DNA of 64,000 nt from Gemmatimonadota bacterium (GTDB taxonomy: Bacteria > Latescibacterota > UBA2968 > GCA-2709665), in contig JAPPNU010000071.1 in NCBI GenBank assembly GCA_028873695.1, positions 1 to 64,000 on the forward strand, given 5' to 3'. The notes beneath the pieces were generated by a model, which saw only the letters and a list, made by a program, of their open reading frames with translations, made no database searches and was not told where the DNA came from. Position 1 is the first letter of the stretch. Every line of letters starts with the position of its first letter. This document shows, piece by piece, positions 52,506 through 61,098 of the stretch. The position numbers and the translations under genes are program-made.

Positions 52506-53666
52506 ATGAGAAAGAGCTACAGATTCAGAATTGCCCTCCTTGTTGTTTGCGTCCTGTTGTCGCAGAACAGCTTCGCTCAAGAAGACAACTCCATCAGCCT
52601 GGACGAAGGCGGAATCTCGCTGCGAGGGCATACCGGTTGGGTTTATTCCCTTTCGTTCTCACCGGATGGGAGTACACTCGCCAGTGCGAGTTGGGACAGC
52701 ACGATTCGATTGTGGGACGCGGCCAGCGGCCGGGAGAAGGTCCGACTGACCGGGCAGGAGGGTCGGGTCAGGTCCGTGAGGTTCTCGCCGGACGGGAGAA
52801 TACTGGCCAGTGCAGGGGAAGTCGTTCGGTTGTGGGATGTGGCCAGCCTTCAGGAGATGGCGGTGCTGGAGGGATACAGAAGTCTTTCCGTCTCCTTGTC
52901 GTTCTCTCCGGATGGAAGTACACTCGCAATCAGTCGTGTGAATATTGAATTATGGGATGTGGCCAGTCTTCAGGAGAAGGCCAGGCTGCACGGACAGTTT
53001 ATGAACCTTCATTTCGTGACGTTCTCACCTGACGGGAGGACTCTCTTCAGTGGAGGCTATGACGGATTGATTCGGCTGTGGGACGTGGCCAGCGGTCGGC
53101 AGCTGACCAGGTTGCGGGGTCATGAGGATTGGGTTACGTCCGTGACGTTCTCACCTGACGGGAGTATTCTTGCCAGCAGCAGTGCAGACGCTACGGTTCG
53201 ATTCTGGGACGTGGCCAGTGGTCGGAGTACCGCCGAATTAATCGGGCATTCCGGTGACGTCGGTTCGGTGTCATTCTCACCGGATGGGAGTATTCTGGCC
53301 AGCGGAGGTGAAGACCAAACGGTTCGATTGTGGGACGTGGCCGGCGGAGAGGAAATAACAACATTGCGAGGGCATACGGGTTATGTCTTTCCCGTGTCAT
53401 TCTCACCGGATGGAAGGATTCTCGCCAGTGGGGATCGGGACGGCACGATTGTGCTGTGGGATATGTCACCGTACATCACACCCCAAACCTCCAATGCGGA
53501 CTTCGACGGCAACGGCGCGGTTGACTTCGCCGACTTCTTGCAGTTCGCCGCGAACTTCGGGTTGAATCAAGTCGATGCCGGGTATGACGCAGGATATGAT
53601 TTGGACGGGGACGGCGCCATCGGCTTTGGCGACTTTCTGGTTTTCGCCAAAGCCTTTGGCAGTTAG
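52506..53666 (+). CDS. Secreted seven-blade WD40 protein with dockerin-like tail
   Basis: A 386-residue protein with a signal peptide (1-24) and seven WD40 repeats (each G[HQY]x...V..V.FSPDG..LAS...D..[IV]RLWD), enough for one closed propeller. A C-terminal pair of calcium-loop repeats follows (DFDGNGAVDFADFLQFAANFG and DLDGDGAIGFGDFLVFAKAFG), with Asp at positions 1, 3 and 5 as in dockerin I or EF-hand loops. WD40 blades are highly alike at DNA level, as if recently duplicated. The tail suggests surface or matrix attachment, but no cohesin is seen in the window. Confidence 0.85.
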   Translation: MRKSYRFRIALLVVCVLLSQNSFAQEDNSISLDEGGISLRGHTGWVYSLSFSPDGSTLASASWDSTIRLWDAASGREKVRLTGQEGRVRSVRFSPDGRILASAGEVVRLWDVASLQEMAVLEGYRSLSVSLSFSPDGSTLAISRVNIELWDVASLQEKARLHGQFMNLHFVTFSPDGRTLFSGGYDGLIRLWDVASGRQLTRLRGHEDWVTSVTFSPDGSILASSSADATVRFWDVASGRSTAELIGHSGDVGSVSFSPDGSILASGGEDQTVRLWDVAGGEEITTLRGHTGYVFPVSFSPDGRILASGDRDGTIVLWDMSPYITPQTSNADFDGNGAVDFADFLQFAANFGLNQVDAGYDAGYDLDGDGAIGFGDFLVFAKAFGS

Positions 53667-53886
53667 GTTGGCGTGCATGCGATATGCTGGCGTACTTCGC
53701 CCTCTCGTCGCAGAAAACGGAGCCGGGGCGCAGGTTCGCCTGTCTCAGCCGCTCAAATAATGGCGCTGACGTCGCACGATTTGGTTTTGGCTGACTGCTG
53801 ACCACTTATAGCTGATAGCTTTTTCAGAGACGGGGAGAGATCCACGGTTCGAGGGCATCCTGCCCTCGTTGCGCCTTCATTGCATT

Positions 53887-53913
53887 TGTAGGGGCGACCG
53901 GCCGGTCGCTCCG
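53887..53913. repeat. REP-like hairpin
   Basis: tgtaggggcgaccggccggtcgctcc contains a perfect 16-base palindrome (gcgaccgg/ccggtcgc) at 53894-53909. It shares the taggggcgacc arm with the repeats at 12216, 57186 and 60947. It lies between the WD40 pair and the CehA-like gene. Confidence 0.5.
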
Positions 53914-53947
53914 CTTGTGACTTGAAACGATTATCCCGGAGTTCTTT

Positions 53948-55390
53948 ATGGGCATCCTGCGAGGGCATATTGTTGACGGCGCGACCGGCGAGCGGATCGA
54001 CGCCAAAGTCCACGTGCTGACCTCCGACGGCCGGTTTACGCATCCGCGGGAGGCCGTGCTGAAGCGTGGCCCCGGCACGCCGTTCTTCTTCTGCGACGGT
54101 TCCTTTGAGATCCACGGGGGCCGTGGGCGCACCGACGTTCTTGTGGAGCGCGGGACCGAATACGAACCCCTGCGCACGGTGGTGGACATGCCCGAACACG
54201 GCGTGAAAGACGTTGAGATCAGGCTCAAGCGATGGTATTTCCCGCAGGAGAACAACTGGTACCCGGGCAACACACACATTCACTACGATGAAAAGGAGAC
54301 CCGGCCGGACGACCGGCTGGCCATCGACTGCAGCGTCGAGGGCTACAACGTGACCGTCGTCAGCGTCCTGGACAGGAGGCAACTCCCATACGCCAGCAAC
54401 AAATACCCCATCGGCGTGATGAACGACTTCACAACCGCGCATCACGTCCTGGACATCGGCGAAGAGAACCGCCACTACGGCGAAAACTCGCCATGGGGTT
54501 TCGGGTACGGACACGTGATGTTTCTCAACATCCGCAATATCGTCCAGCCCGTCAGCCGCGGCCACATCCTCACCGCCCAGTTCGACCCGGACTATCCTCC
54601 GCTCTGCTTCTGCTGCGACGAAGCGCGCGACCAGGGCGGTATCGTCATCTGGTGCCACAACGGCCGGGGCATGGAGGCGCCGGTTGCCGCGGTGCTCGGG
54701 AAACTGGATGCCTTCAACCTGTTCGATCCCTTCTGGATGGACCCCGAATACGATCTCTGGTACAAGCTCCTCAACTGCGGCATCCGCCTGCCGGCATCCA
54801 CCGGCACGGACTGGTTCGTCTGCTCCAACAACCGGGTATACGTCAACACCAGCGACGGATTTTCCTATGAAAGCTGGATCGCCGGCATGAAGGCGGGCAA
54901 CACCTTCATCACCAATGGTCCGGCCATCGATCTGACCGTCAACGATCACCCCATGGGGTCCACGGTCCGGCTGCCCAACGGCGGCGCGATCGATATCGAG
55001 ACCAGTTTCCATTCCTTCTATCCCGTCCATCGCGTCGAAATCGTTATGAACGGCCGCGTTATCCACGCCGAGAACGATGCAGAAGGCAAACGCACGGGCG
55101 CCGCCCGCCACCGCGTTGAGGTCGACCGGGACGGGTGGATTGCCGCGCGGCTCTGGGGCGACGGGCGCGACAGTTTCGATCAGTCCATCTACGCGCACAG
55201 CAGCCCGGTTTATTTCTCGTGCGGCCGTCCCCCCGCCGAACGAAACGATTCCGCCCGGTATTTCCTGGACGGAATCGACGACTCGCTGAAATGGATTGAC
55301 ACCTGGGGCCGTTACAACACCGACCGGCAGCGCGAAGACGTCAGGGAACTCTTCCGCCGGGGGCGGGAAGGCTTCGTGGAGCTGGTATAG
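53948..55390 (+). CDS. CehA/McbA-family metallohydrolase (PHP-like)
   Basis: A 480-residue protein. Residues 1-95 form a beta-rich, carboxypeptidase-regulatory-like domain. The metallohydrolase core starts at GNTHIHYDEKETRPDD (His110, His112 of the HxH metal pair), followed by a VTVVSVLD strand, WCHNGRGMEAP with a further His near 237, and STGTDWF near 279. These match CehA/McbA-type PHP hydrolases, some of which act on carbamates, though the substrate here is unknown. No signal peptide is seen. The C-terminal region (320-420) is a beta-sandwich. The ribosome site is weak (GGAG with ten bases spacing). Confidence 0.82.
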   Translation: MGILRGHIVDGATGERIDAKVHVLTSDGRFTHPREAVLKRGPGTPFFFCDGSFEIHGGRGRTDVLVERGTEYEPLRTVVDMPEHGVKDVEIRLKRWYFPQENNWYPGNTHIHYDEKETRPDDRLAIDCSVEGYNVTVVSVLDRRQLPYASNKYPIGVMNDFTTAHHVLDIGEENRHYGENSPWGFGYGHVMFLNIRNIVQPVSRGHILTAQFDPDYPPLCFCCDEARDQGGIVIWCHNGRGMEAPVAAVLGKLDAFNLFDPFWMDPEYDLWYKLLNCGIRLPASTGTDWFVCSNNRVYVNTSDGFSYESWIAGMKAGNTFITNGPAIDLTVNDHPMGSTVRLPNGGAIDIETSFHSFYPVHRVEIVMNGRVIHAENDAEGKRTGAARHRVEVDRDGWIAARLWGDGRDSFDQSIYAHSSPVYFSCGRPPAERNDSARYFLDGIDDSLKWIDTWGRYNTDRQREDVRELFRRGREGFVELV

Positions 55391-55401
55391 CAAAGACCAA
55401 A

Positions 55402-55623
55402 ATGAACTGTATCCACTGTCGTGGGAAGATGCAGCGCTCAATAACGCCATTCCATGTTGACCGCAACGGGTATCATCTGGTACTCGATACAGTGCCGGCC
55501 TGGGTATGCGACCAATGCGGTGAGGCATACTTCGAGGAGCGCGAGGTCACTGCGATTCAGGCCGCTATTACGGGGCTCGAAAAGAGGCTCCACGGCATGT
55601 TGGAGTCGCTTGAGACCAGGTGA
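55402..55623 (+). CDS. YgiT/MqsA-type zinc-finger protein
   Basis: A 73-residue protein with two CxxC pairs (Cys3/Cys6, Cys36/Cys39), followed by an acidic segment (GEAYFEEREVTAIQ) and an amphipathic helix. This is the N-terminal zinc domain of MqsA-like antitoxins (YgiT-type), without the HTH. Such short forms often lie beside small DUF-type toxins; no intact partner is found. A short frame follows at 55652-55804. Confidence 0.85.
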   Translation: MNCIHCRGKMQRSITPFHVDRNGYHLVLDTVPAWVCDQCGEAYFEEREVTAIQAAITGLEKRLHGMLESLETR

Positions 55624-55651
55624 CAAAAAGTAGGACAATCTGATCGTTTGA

Positions 55652-55804
55652 ACTTCTGCACTCATTCGCGACATTGCCCGGGGGGATCCGATCACCCTGC
55701 CAACGAACCGCAAGCGCCGGGCGATCCATGACTTCATCGCGGGCACCGTCGTCGTAAGGACAAATCTCGAAGAACCCTCGGAGGACGAATCGCTCGAATC
55801 GTGA
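55652..55804 (+). other. Short open frame coupled to the lipocalin gene, no start codon
   Basis: After a TGA at 55649 the plus frame stays open for 50 codons and encodes TSALIRDIARGDPITLP..., ending in an acidic tail EEPSEDESLES. It overlaps the GTG start of the lipocalin gene (GTGA at 55801). No ATG, GTG or TTG start is in frame, so it may be the end of a broken antitoxin-type gene or be made by readthrough. The composition looks coding. Confidence 0.35.
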
Positions 55805-56958
55805 AATCGAACCCGAAAACGGTGCGCGCCTCGCTGTTATCGGACAGTATGTGGGTTGCGCTCGTTTTTTTCCTGTTCACGCTCGCCTCCGCGGTCCACG
55901 CCGATGAGTGGAAGGCCGCGCGGCCGGACTATCCATGGTCCCTTCCGCGCGACCACTGGGCGCGTGACGGGTACAAGACGGAGTGGTGGTATTTTACGGG
56001 GCATCTGAAGTCAGAGGACGGACGGCGCTTCGGGTACCAGTTCACCTTCTTCAGGGTCGGGATGTTGCCGCAGCGCCCCGCGCTGGATTCGGAATGGGCC
56101 ACCGGCAATCTGATCATGGGCCACGCGGCCATCGGCGATACTGAATCTGGCAGGCATCTGTTCAGCGAGGTGATCTACCGGATCACGCCTTTGCTCGGCG
56201 GGTTTGGCGAATACCCCGATACGCTGATCGCGTGGAGCCGGGCGCCGGCAGGTACCGATGCGCTGTGGACGGTGCGATGGAACGGCTCCGGGTTCGATTT
56301 CGCGATGGCCGACAGCCGGCAGCGCATGGGATTCTCGCTGTCGACCCGGCCCGAAAAAGAGATGATCTTTCAGGGGCCGAACGGATTCAGCAGGAAGGGG
56401 AACGCGGAGGACGCGGCCAGCCAGTATTACAGCTTTACGCGGCTTGCGACAACCGGCGAGATCAGGCTGAACGGCGAGCGGCTGGCGGTAACGGGTCGGA
56501 GCTGGATGGACAAGGAGTTCGGGTCGAACCAGCTTGAAACCCACCAGGCGGGCTGGGACTGGTTCAGCCTCCAGCTCAACGACGGCCGCGATGTGATGCT
56601 GTACGTGCTGCGGGATACCACGGGCGCCGCGGACTTTGCGCACGGAACAATCGTCTCGGCCGCAGGGCAAACCCGCTATCTGACGCCCGAAGCGTTTTCC
56701 ATTCGTGCGACGCAGACCTGGGAGAGTCCGGAGACGGATGCCGTGTATCCATCGCGCTGGGAGATCGCGCTGCCCGGCGAGGGCCTGCGGATGTCGATCC
56801 GGCCCGTGATGGCGGACCAGGAGAATCGAAGCGCGTTGATCAAATCCATGTTCTACTGGGAGGGCGCCGTGGAAATCACCGGTTCTGACGGGACGCGAAT
56901 GGGGCAGGGATACGTCGAACTCGTGGGGTACGGGACAGGCAGCCGGCCGCGGTTGTAA
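55801..56958 (+). CDS. AttH/CrtC-like lipocalin-domain protein
   Basis: A 385-residue protein with a signal peptide (about 1-34) and two calycin barrels. The first has KTEWWYFTGHL near 60 (the family signature), the second SWMDKEFGSNQ near 229 followed by GWDWFSLQLNDGRDVMLYVLR. These match the AttH/CrtC N-terminal and lipocalin-9 domains; it is not a true carotenoid hydratase by context. In other bacteria such proteins are often encoded next to an ABC ATPase and FtsX permease and may carry lipids or hydrophobic molecules. Here the closest such pair is at 42.3-45.6 kb. The start is GTG at 55801, in a GTGA overlap with the upstream frame; no ribosome site is clear. Confidence 0.85.
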   Translation: MKSNPKTVRASLLSDSMWVALVFFLFTLASAVHADEWKAARPDYPWSLPRDHWARDGYKTEWWYFTGHLKSEDGRRFGYQFTFFRVGMLPQRPALDSEWATGNLIMGHAAIGDTESGRHLFSEVIYRITPLLGGFGEYPDTLIAWSRAPAGTDALWTVRWNGSGFDFAMADSRQRMGFSLSTRPEKEMIFQGPNGFSRKGNAEDAASQYYSFTRLATTGEIRLNGERLAVTGRSWMDKEFGSNQLETHQAGWDWFSLQLNDGRDVMLYVLRDTTGAADFAHGTIVSAAGQTRYLTPEAFSIRATQTWESPETDAVYPSRWEIALPGEGLRMSIRPVMADQENRSALIKSMFYWEGAVEITGSDGTRMGQGYVELVGYGTGSRPRL

Positions 56959-57332
56959 CGAACCGGAAATCGAAAACGGGAAGACCCAGGGGATTTCGCC
57001 GAGCGCATCGGAAAAGGGATCCCCGTTTCTTACGTCATACAGGAGTGACGTGGCTTTCTCCGGCAATTCGCCCACGTACCGCGCACGCGGGCGGAATACA
57101 TCGGCGCGACGGGCCGGCGATGGAAAACTGTTGGTGAGAGATGACGTCGTGCCGCTGATCTGGCCGCGTTACCTGTCAAGCGTAAGGGCGACCCTTGTGG
57201 TCGCCCTGTTTCGTTGTGCGTTGTGAAGAGGCGCTTCAGGGTGCATCCTGAAGAGTGTAAATGCGAAGGATCGGTTGAATTCCTTCGCAATACTGAACAG
57301 CCGGATACGCCGATGGAACGCAAAGATCAGTG
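56959..57332. other. Intergenic region with a REP-like hairpin
   Basis: No gene is seen. It contains a hairpin repeat (57186-57206) and no promoter with both boxes in place. The ABC exporter starts at its right edge. Confidence 0.45.
57186..57206. repeat. REP-like hairpin or terminator
   Basis: A perfect eight-base stem (gggcgacc/ggtcgccc; 57186-57193 with 57199-57206) with loop cttgt, followed by tgttt. It is nearly identical to the hairpin at 60947-60967. It might terminate the lipocalin transcript, but the T-run is short. Confidence 0.6.
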
Positions 57333-59078
57333 ATGAAAAGACGACGAAACCGATATTTCACATTGTTGATCTGCTACTTCAAGCCGCAGTGGCCGCGGGT
57401 TCTGGCGATGGCGCTGTTGTTGTTCGGCGGTATCGGTCTGCAGCTGGTCAACCCGTTGATTGTGCGTTTTTTCATCGATACGGCGACAGAGGTAGGATCG
57501 CTGCGGCAACTTACCCGCGCGGGCCTGCTGTTCATCGGCGTGGGGCTGGTTCACCAGGCCGTGTCTGCCTTCGCGAGCTACGTCTGCAGCGACGTGAGCT
57601 GGCGCGCGACAAACCGTCTGCGGTCTGATTTGACGGGTCATCTCCTGAGACTGGATATGTCGTTTCACCATAGCCGCACGCCCGGTGAACTGATGGAACG
57701 CGTCGATGGCGACGTGGGGCGACTCGCCGCCTTCTTCTCGGATTTCGTGATTGAGCTGGTTGGCGGCCTCATGTTGTCTCTTGGCGTGTTGATCGTCCTC
57801 ATGTTCGAAGAATGGCGGCTTGGCGCAATTCTCGCAGCCTTTGTAGGGTTCTATCTGACGGTTCACGTACGGGCCCAGATGATCTCTGTACCTTTCTGGC
57901 ACGCCGAGCGGCAGGCCGGCGCGGAACTGTCCGGTTTCCTCGAAGAGCGTCTTTCCGGCATCAGGGACATTCGGGCCAGCGGCGCAATCGCCTATACGAT
58001 GCGACGTTTCCATGAGGCTGTAAGGCGGGCATTCGCGACCGCGTTCAAAGCCGACGTCATCACCGACGTGGGCTGGTCGATCTCGAACATCGTCTTTGCG
58101 GCCGGTTTTTCCGCCGCCATGGCGTACGGCGCATACCTGTTCCGGGCGGACGTCATTACGATCGGGACCGTCTATCTCCTGATCCACTATCTTCAGATGC
58201 TGCACACGCCACTGAACAGGATTCAAAGACAGGTAGAGGCCTTTCAAAGCATACGGGTTGGAATCCAGCGCGTCGAAGAACTCACGACAATCAGACCTGA
58301 GATTCATGACGGACCCGGTGCAATCCTTCCGCCGGGACCGCTTTCCGTCGAGTGCAGGAGCCTCTGCTTTTCCTACCAGCCTGAGAAACAGGTACTGCAT
58401 GATCTCACGTTTCGACTGGGACCTGGCAAAGTGCTTGGTCTGCTGGGACGCACCGGGAGCGGAAAGACCACGCTTTCCCGTCTGCTGTTCCGGCTCTACG
58501 ACGCCGGTTCCGGATCCATTCGACTGGGCGGAACAGACATTCGCGAACCCAGGCTGTCCCACCTTCGTACTCGCATTGGATTGGTCACGCAGGACGTTCA
58601 GTTGTTTCAGGCGTCCGTCCGGGATAACCTGACGCTTTTTGATGAATCGATCGGGGACCATCGCGTGATGGACGCGCTCCAGGTTGTGGGACTTGGCGCC
58701 TGGTACGATTCCCTTCCTGAGGGTATCGACACTCAGCTGCCGCCGGGCGGGAGCGGACTCTCCGCCGGCGAAGCGCAGCTGGTGGCGTTTGCGAGGGTTT
58801 TTTTGAGGAACCCCGGTCTACTGATTCTGGACGAAGCCTCGTCGCGTCTGGACGCGGCGACCGAAAGACGCCTGGAACGCGCGATGGACCTCCTCCTCCT
58901 TAGTCGGACCGCAATCGTCATCGCACATCGTCTTTCGACGGTGAATCGTGCCGACGAAATCATGATTCTCGAAGAAGGACGGATGATAGAAAATGGTACT
59001 CATGCGAATCTGGTGAAGGACCCCGATTCCATCTTCTCCGGCCTGTTGCGTACGGGATTGGAAGGCGTTCTGCGATGA
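57333..59078 (+). CDS. ABC exporter half-transporter A (consensus Walker B, altered signature)
   Basis: A 581-residue half-transporter: six membrane helices (about 1-310) and an ATPase domain with Walker A GRTGSGKTT near 369, Walker B LLILDEASSRLD with catalytic Glu, and the H-loop AHRLS. Its signature is LSAGE instead of LSGGQ. It pairs with the next gene (ATGA overlap at 59075). Together they match asymmetric exporters in which one ATP site is catalytic: this protein supplies the intact Walker B, the partner the intact LSGGQ. A GTG at 57330 is an alternative start. The cargo is unknown; peptide, lipid or drug are all possible. Confidence 0.9.
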   Translation: MKRRRNRYFTLLICYFKPQWPRVLAMALLLFGGIGLQLVNPLIVRFFIDTATEVGSLRQLTRAGLLFIGVGLVHQAVSAFASYVCSDVSWRATNRLRSDLTGHLLRLDMSFHHSRTPGELMERVDGDVGRLAAFFSDFVIELVGGLMLSLGVLIVLMFEEWRLGAILAAFVGFYLTVHVRAQMISVPFWHAERQAGAELSGFLEERLSGIRDIRASGAIAYTMRRFHEAVRRAFATAFKADVITDVGWSISNIVFAAGFSAAMAYGAYLFRADVITIGTVYLLIHYLQMLHTPLNRIQRQVEAFQSIRVGIQRVEELTTIRPEIHDGPGAILPPGPLSVECRSLCFSYQPEKQVLHDLTFRLGPGKVLGLLGRTGSGKTTLSRLLFRLYDAGSGSIRLGGTDIREPRLSHLRTRIGLVTQDVQLFQASVRDNLTLFDESIGDHRVMDALQVVGLGAWYDSLPEGIDTQLPPGGSGLSAGEAQLVAFARVFLRNPGLLILDEASSRLDAATERRLERAMDLLLLSRTAIVIAHRLSTVNRADEIMILEEGRMIENGTHANLVKDPDSIFSGLLRTGLEGVLR

Positions 59079-60904
59079 ACCGCGGTGTCGGTCGCGACAT
59101 TGGAAAATCACGCCATTTCCTGACGCTGATCAGGTTCAATCCCTGGCTGTTTTTACTCGGTGTCCTTCTCTCACTGGGGTATTACGGTTTCCCGCTGATC
59201 GTAGGCCTGATCCTGCGTGCATTCTTCGACGCGTTAGCAGGTGAAGATGATGTCCGCTTCGGAATCTCGACCCTGGTTATTCTCTTTCTGGCCACTCGTT
59301 TGACCGTACAGATATTCGAGCAGGGATACGCCGCGACGTACGCGTATTTCGAAGGCAAACTCAAAACACTCATCCGCGGGAATCTGTTCAATCGTCTCCT
59401 GCAGGACGCGGATGGCCGTGCTGTACACGGTCCGGGAGAAATCGTAAATCGTCTGGATGACGATATCGACGGAACGATTGCCCCCATAATGATATTTCTG
59501 GCCCTGATCGGGCATGCGGCGGCTGCCGTCATTGCGACTGCCGTGCTGTTGACTGTCAACCCCTATATCACGCTTCTTGCATTCATACCGATGATCGCCA
59601 TCGTACTCCTTGCGAACGGTATGGGCAGGCGCATTCAGTCCTTTCGACACGAAAGCCGGAAAACAACGGGCCGCGTCACCGGATTCCTTGGCGACCTCTT
59701 CGGGGCGGTACTGACGGTCAAGGCAACAAGTGGCGAGGCGAACATCGTTCTGCACTTCGAAAGGCTCAACGAAGACCGGCGCGGAGCGGCTATCCGGGAA
59801 CGCCTGTTCAACCGGCTGCTGGCGTCGATGAATTCGACGACAGTCACCCTGGCGACCGGCGTCATCCTGATATTTGCCGCTGAACTGATGCGATCGGGGG
59901 ACTTTACCGTTGGTGACTTCGCGTTGTTTGTCAGTTACATCGCCCTGGGCGAGATCACGGTATTGGCTTTTGCAGACCGCCTGGGAGCCTTGCTGGCCGC
60001 GCTCAAGCAGGCTCACGTTTCCATTTGGCGACTTCTTGAACTCTTGCCCGGAATCTCTCAGGAATCGCTTGTTCGTCCCGGTCCGGTTTACCTGCGGGGT
60101 GACTTCCCGGCCGTGCCATTCAACAAAAAAAGGAGCACCGACCGTTTGCAGACACTGGAGGTCGGTGGCTTGAGCTTCATTCATCCGGAAACGGGTCGGG
60201 GAATTGAAGGAATAGACCTGCGACTGGATGCCGGGACCGTAACGGTGATCACGGGGCGAATCGGTTCCGGCAAGACGACGCTTCTGGAGTCTCTGCTGGG
60301 TTTCCTTCCCAGCGGTGGCGGAGACATATACTGGAACGGCGAACGGGTTTCGGATCCGGCGTCGTTCCTCGTGCCGCCGCGCTGCGCCTATACGCCGCAG
60401 GTCCCGAGCCTCTTCAGCGACACACTGCGGGCCAACATTCTCCTTGGACTACCGGAGGACCGAGTCGACCTGTCTGCGTCGATACGTAAAGCGGTAATGG
60501 AACACGACCTGGAGTTGCTTGCGGAAGGACTGGATACAAGGATCGGTCCGAGGGGCGCAAGACTATCCGGCGGCCAGGTACTGCGAACGGCGGCGGCGAG
60601 GGCGTTGGTTCGCGAACCTGAACTGGTCGTATTCGACGATCTTTCCGGCGCCCTCGACGTGGAGACGGAGCGGACACTGTGGCGTCGTGTATTTGAACAG
60701 TCGGAAATGGCTCCTGCCGGACGTGTCGTCAGCACGTATCTCGTTGTATCGCATCGCCGGGCCGCCTTGAGGCGTGCGGACAATATCATCGTCCTCAAGG
60801 ATGGACGGATTGACGCGGAGGGAACATTGGAGGTGCTGCTCAAGAGCTGCAACGAGATGCAACGGTTGTGGCACGGAGATTTAAGTACGGCAAAAAACAG
60901 ATGA
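59075..60904 (+). CDS. ABC exporter half-transporter B (degenerate Walker B)
   Basis: A 609-residue half-transporter with six helices (about 15-310) and an ATPase domain with Walker A GRIGSGKTT near 391, signature LSGGQ and H-loop SHRRA. Walker B reads LVVFDDLSGALD: the catalytic Glu is Asp, which would make its own site non-hydrolytic. This complements the LSAGE signature of half-transporter A, as in TM287/288-type exporters. A terminator (60947) follows, so the pair is a two-gene operon. Confidence 0.9.
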   Translation: MNRGVGRDIGKSRHFLTLIRFNPWLFLLGVLLSLGYYGFPLIVGLILRAFFDALAGEDDVRFGISTLVILFLATRLTVQIFEQGYAATYAYFEGKLKTLIRGNLFNRLLQDADGRAVHGPGEIVNRLDDDIDGTIAPIMIFLALIGHAAAAVIATAVLLTVNPYITLLAFIPMIAIVLLANGMGRRIQSFRHESRKTTGRVTGFLGDLFGAVLTVKATSGEANIVLHFERLNEDRRGAAIRERLFNRLLASMNSTTVTLATGVILIFAAELMRSGDFTVGDFALFVSYIALGEITVLAFADRLGALLAALKQAHVSIWRLLELLPGISQESLVRPGPVYLRGDFPAVPFNKKRSTDRLQTLEVGGLSFIHPETGRGIEGIDLRLDAGTVTVITGRIGSGKTTLLESLLGFLPSGGGDIYWNGERVSDPASFLVPPRCAYTPQVPSLFSDTLRANILLGLPEDRVDLSASIRKAVMEHDLELLAEGLDTRIGPRGARLSGGQVLRTAAARALVREPELVVFDDLSGALDVETERTLWRRVFEQSEMAPAGRVVSTYLVVSHRRAALRRADNIIVLKDGRIDAEGTLEVLLKSCNEMQRLWHGDLSTAKNR

Positions 60905-60946
60905 AGACTTCTCATCTGCATTGATCTGTTTCCGACTGGATCGTAC

Positions 60947-60976
60947 GGGCGACCCTTGTGGACGCCCTGTTTTTTT
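60947..60976 (+). terminator. Intrinsic terminator of the ABC exporter operon (REP-derived)
   Basis: A stem gggcgacc/ggacgccc (60947-60954 with 60960-60967, one mismatch) with loop cttgt is followed by tg and seven T residues. It belongs to the same hairpin family as 57186, so a repeat seems to have been used as a terminator. Confidence 0.8.
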
Positions 60977-61098
60977 CGCGCATAGAAAGGAATTGATCGG
61001 CGAATATAAGAAAGCTATCTTGTCGGCGTCGTCCCGGTCGAACGGAGCCGACCGTCATTCAGGTTTCGCGCAGTTGAATTCACTGATTCGAGGTGCGT

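Noticed and set aside
55801..56958. Carotenoid 1,2-hydratase (CrtC) as function
   Set aside because: No carotenoid genes nearby; the two-barrel AttH-like layout fits the family without that activity.
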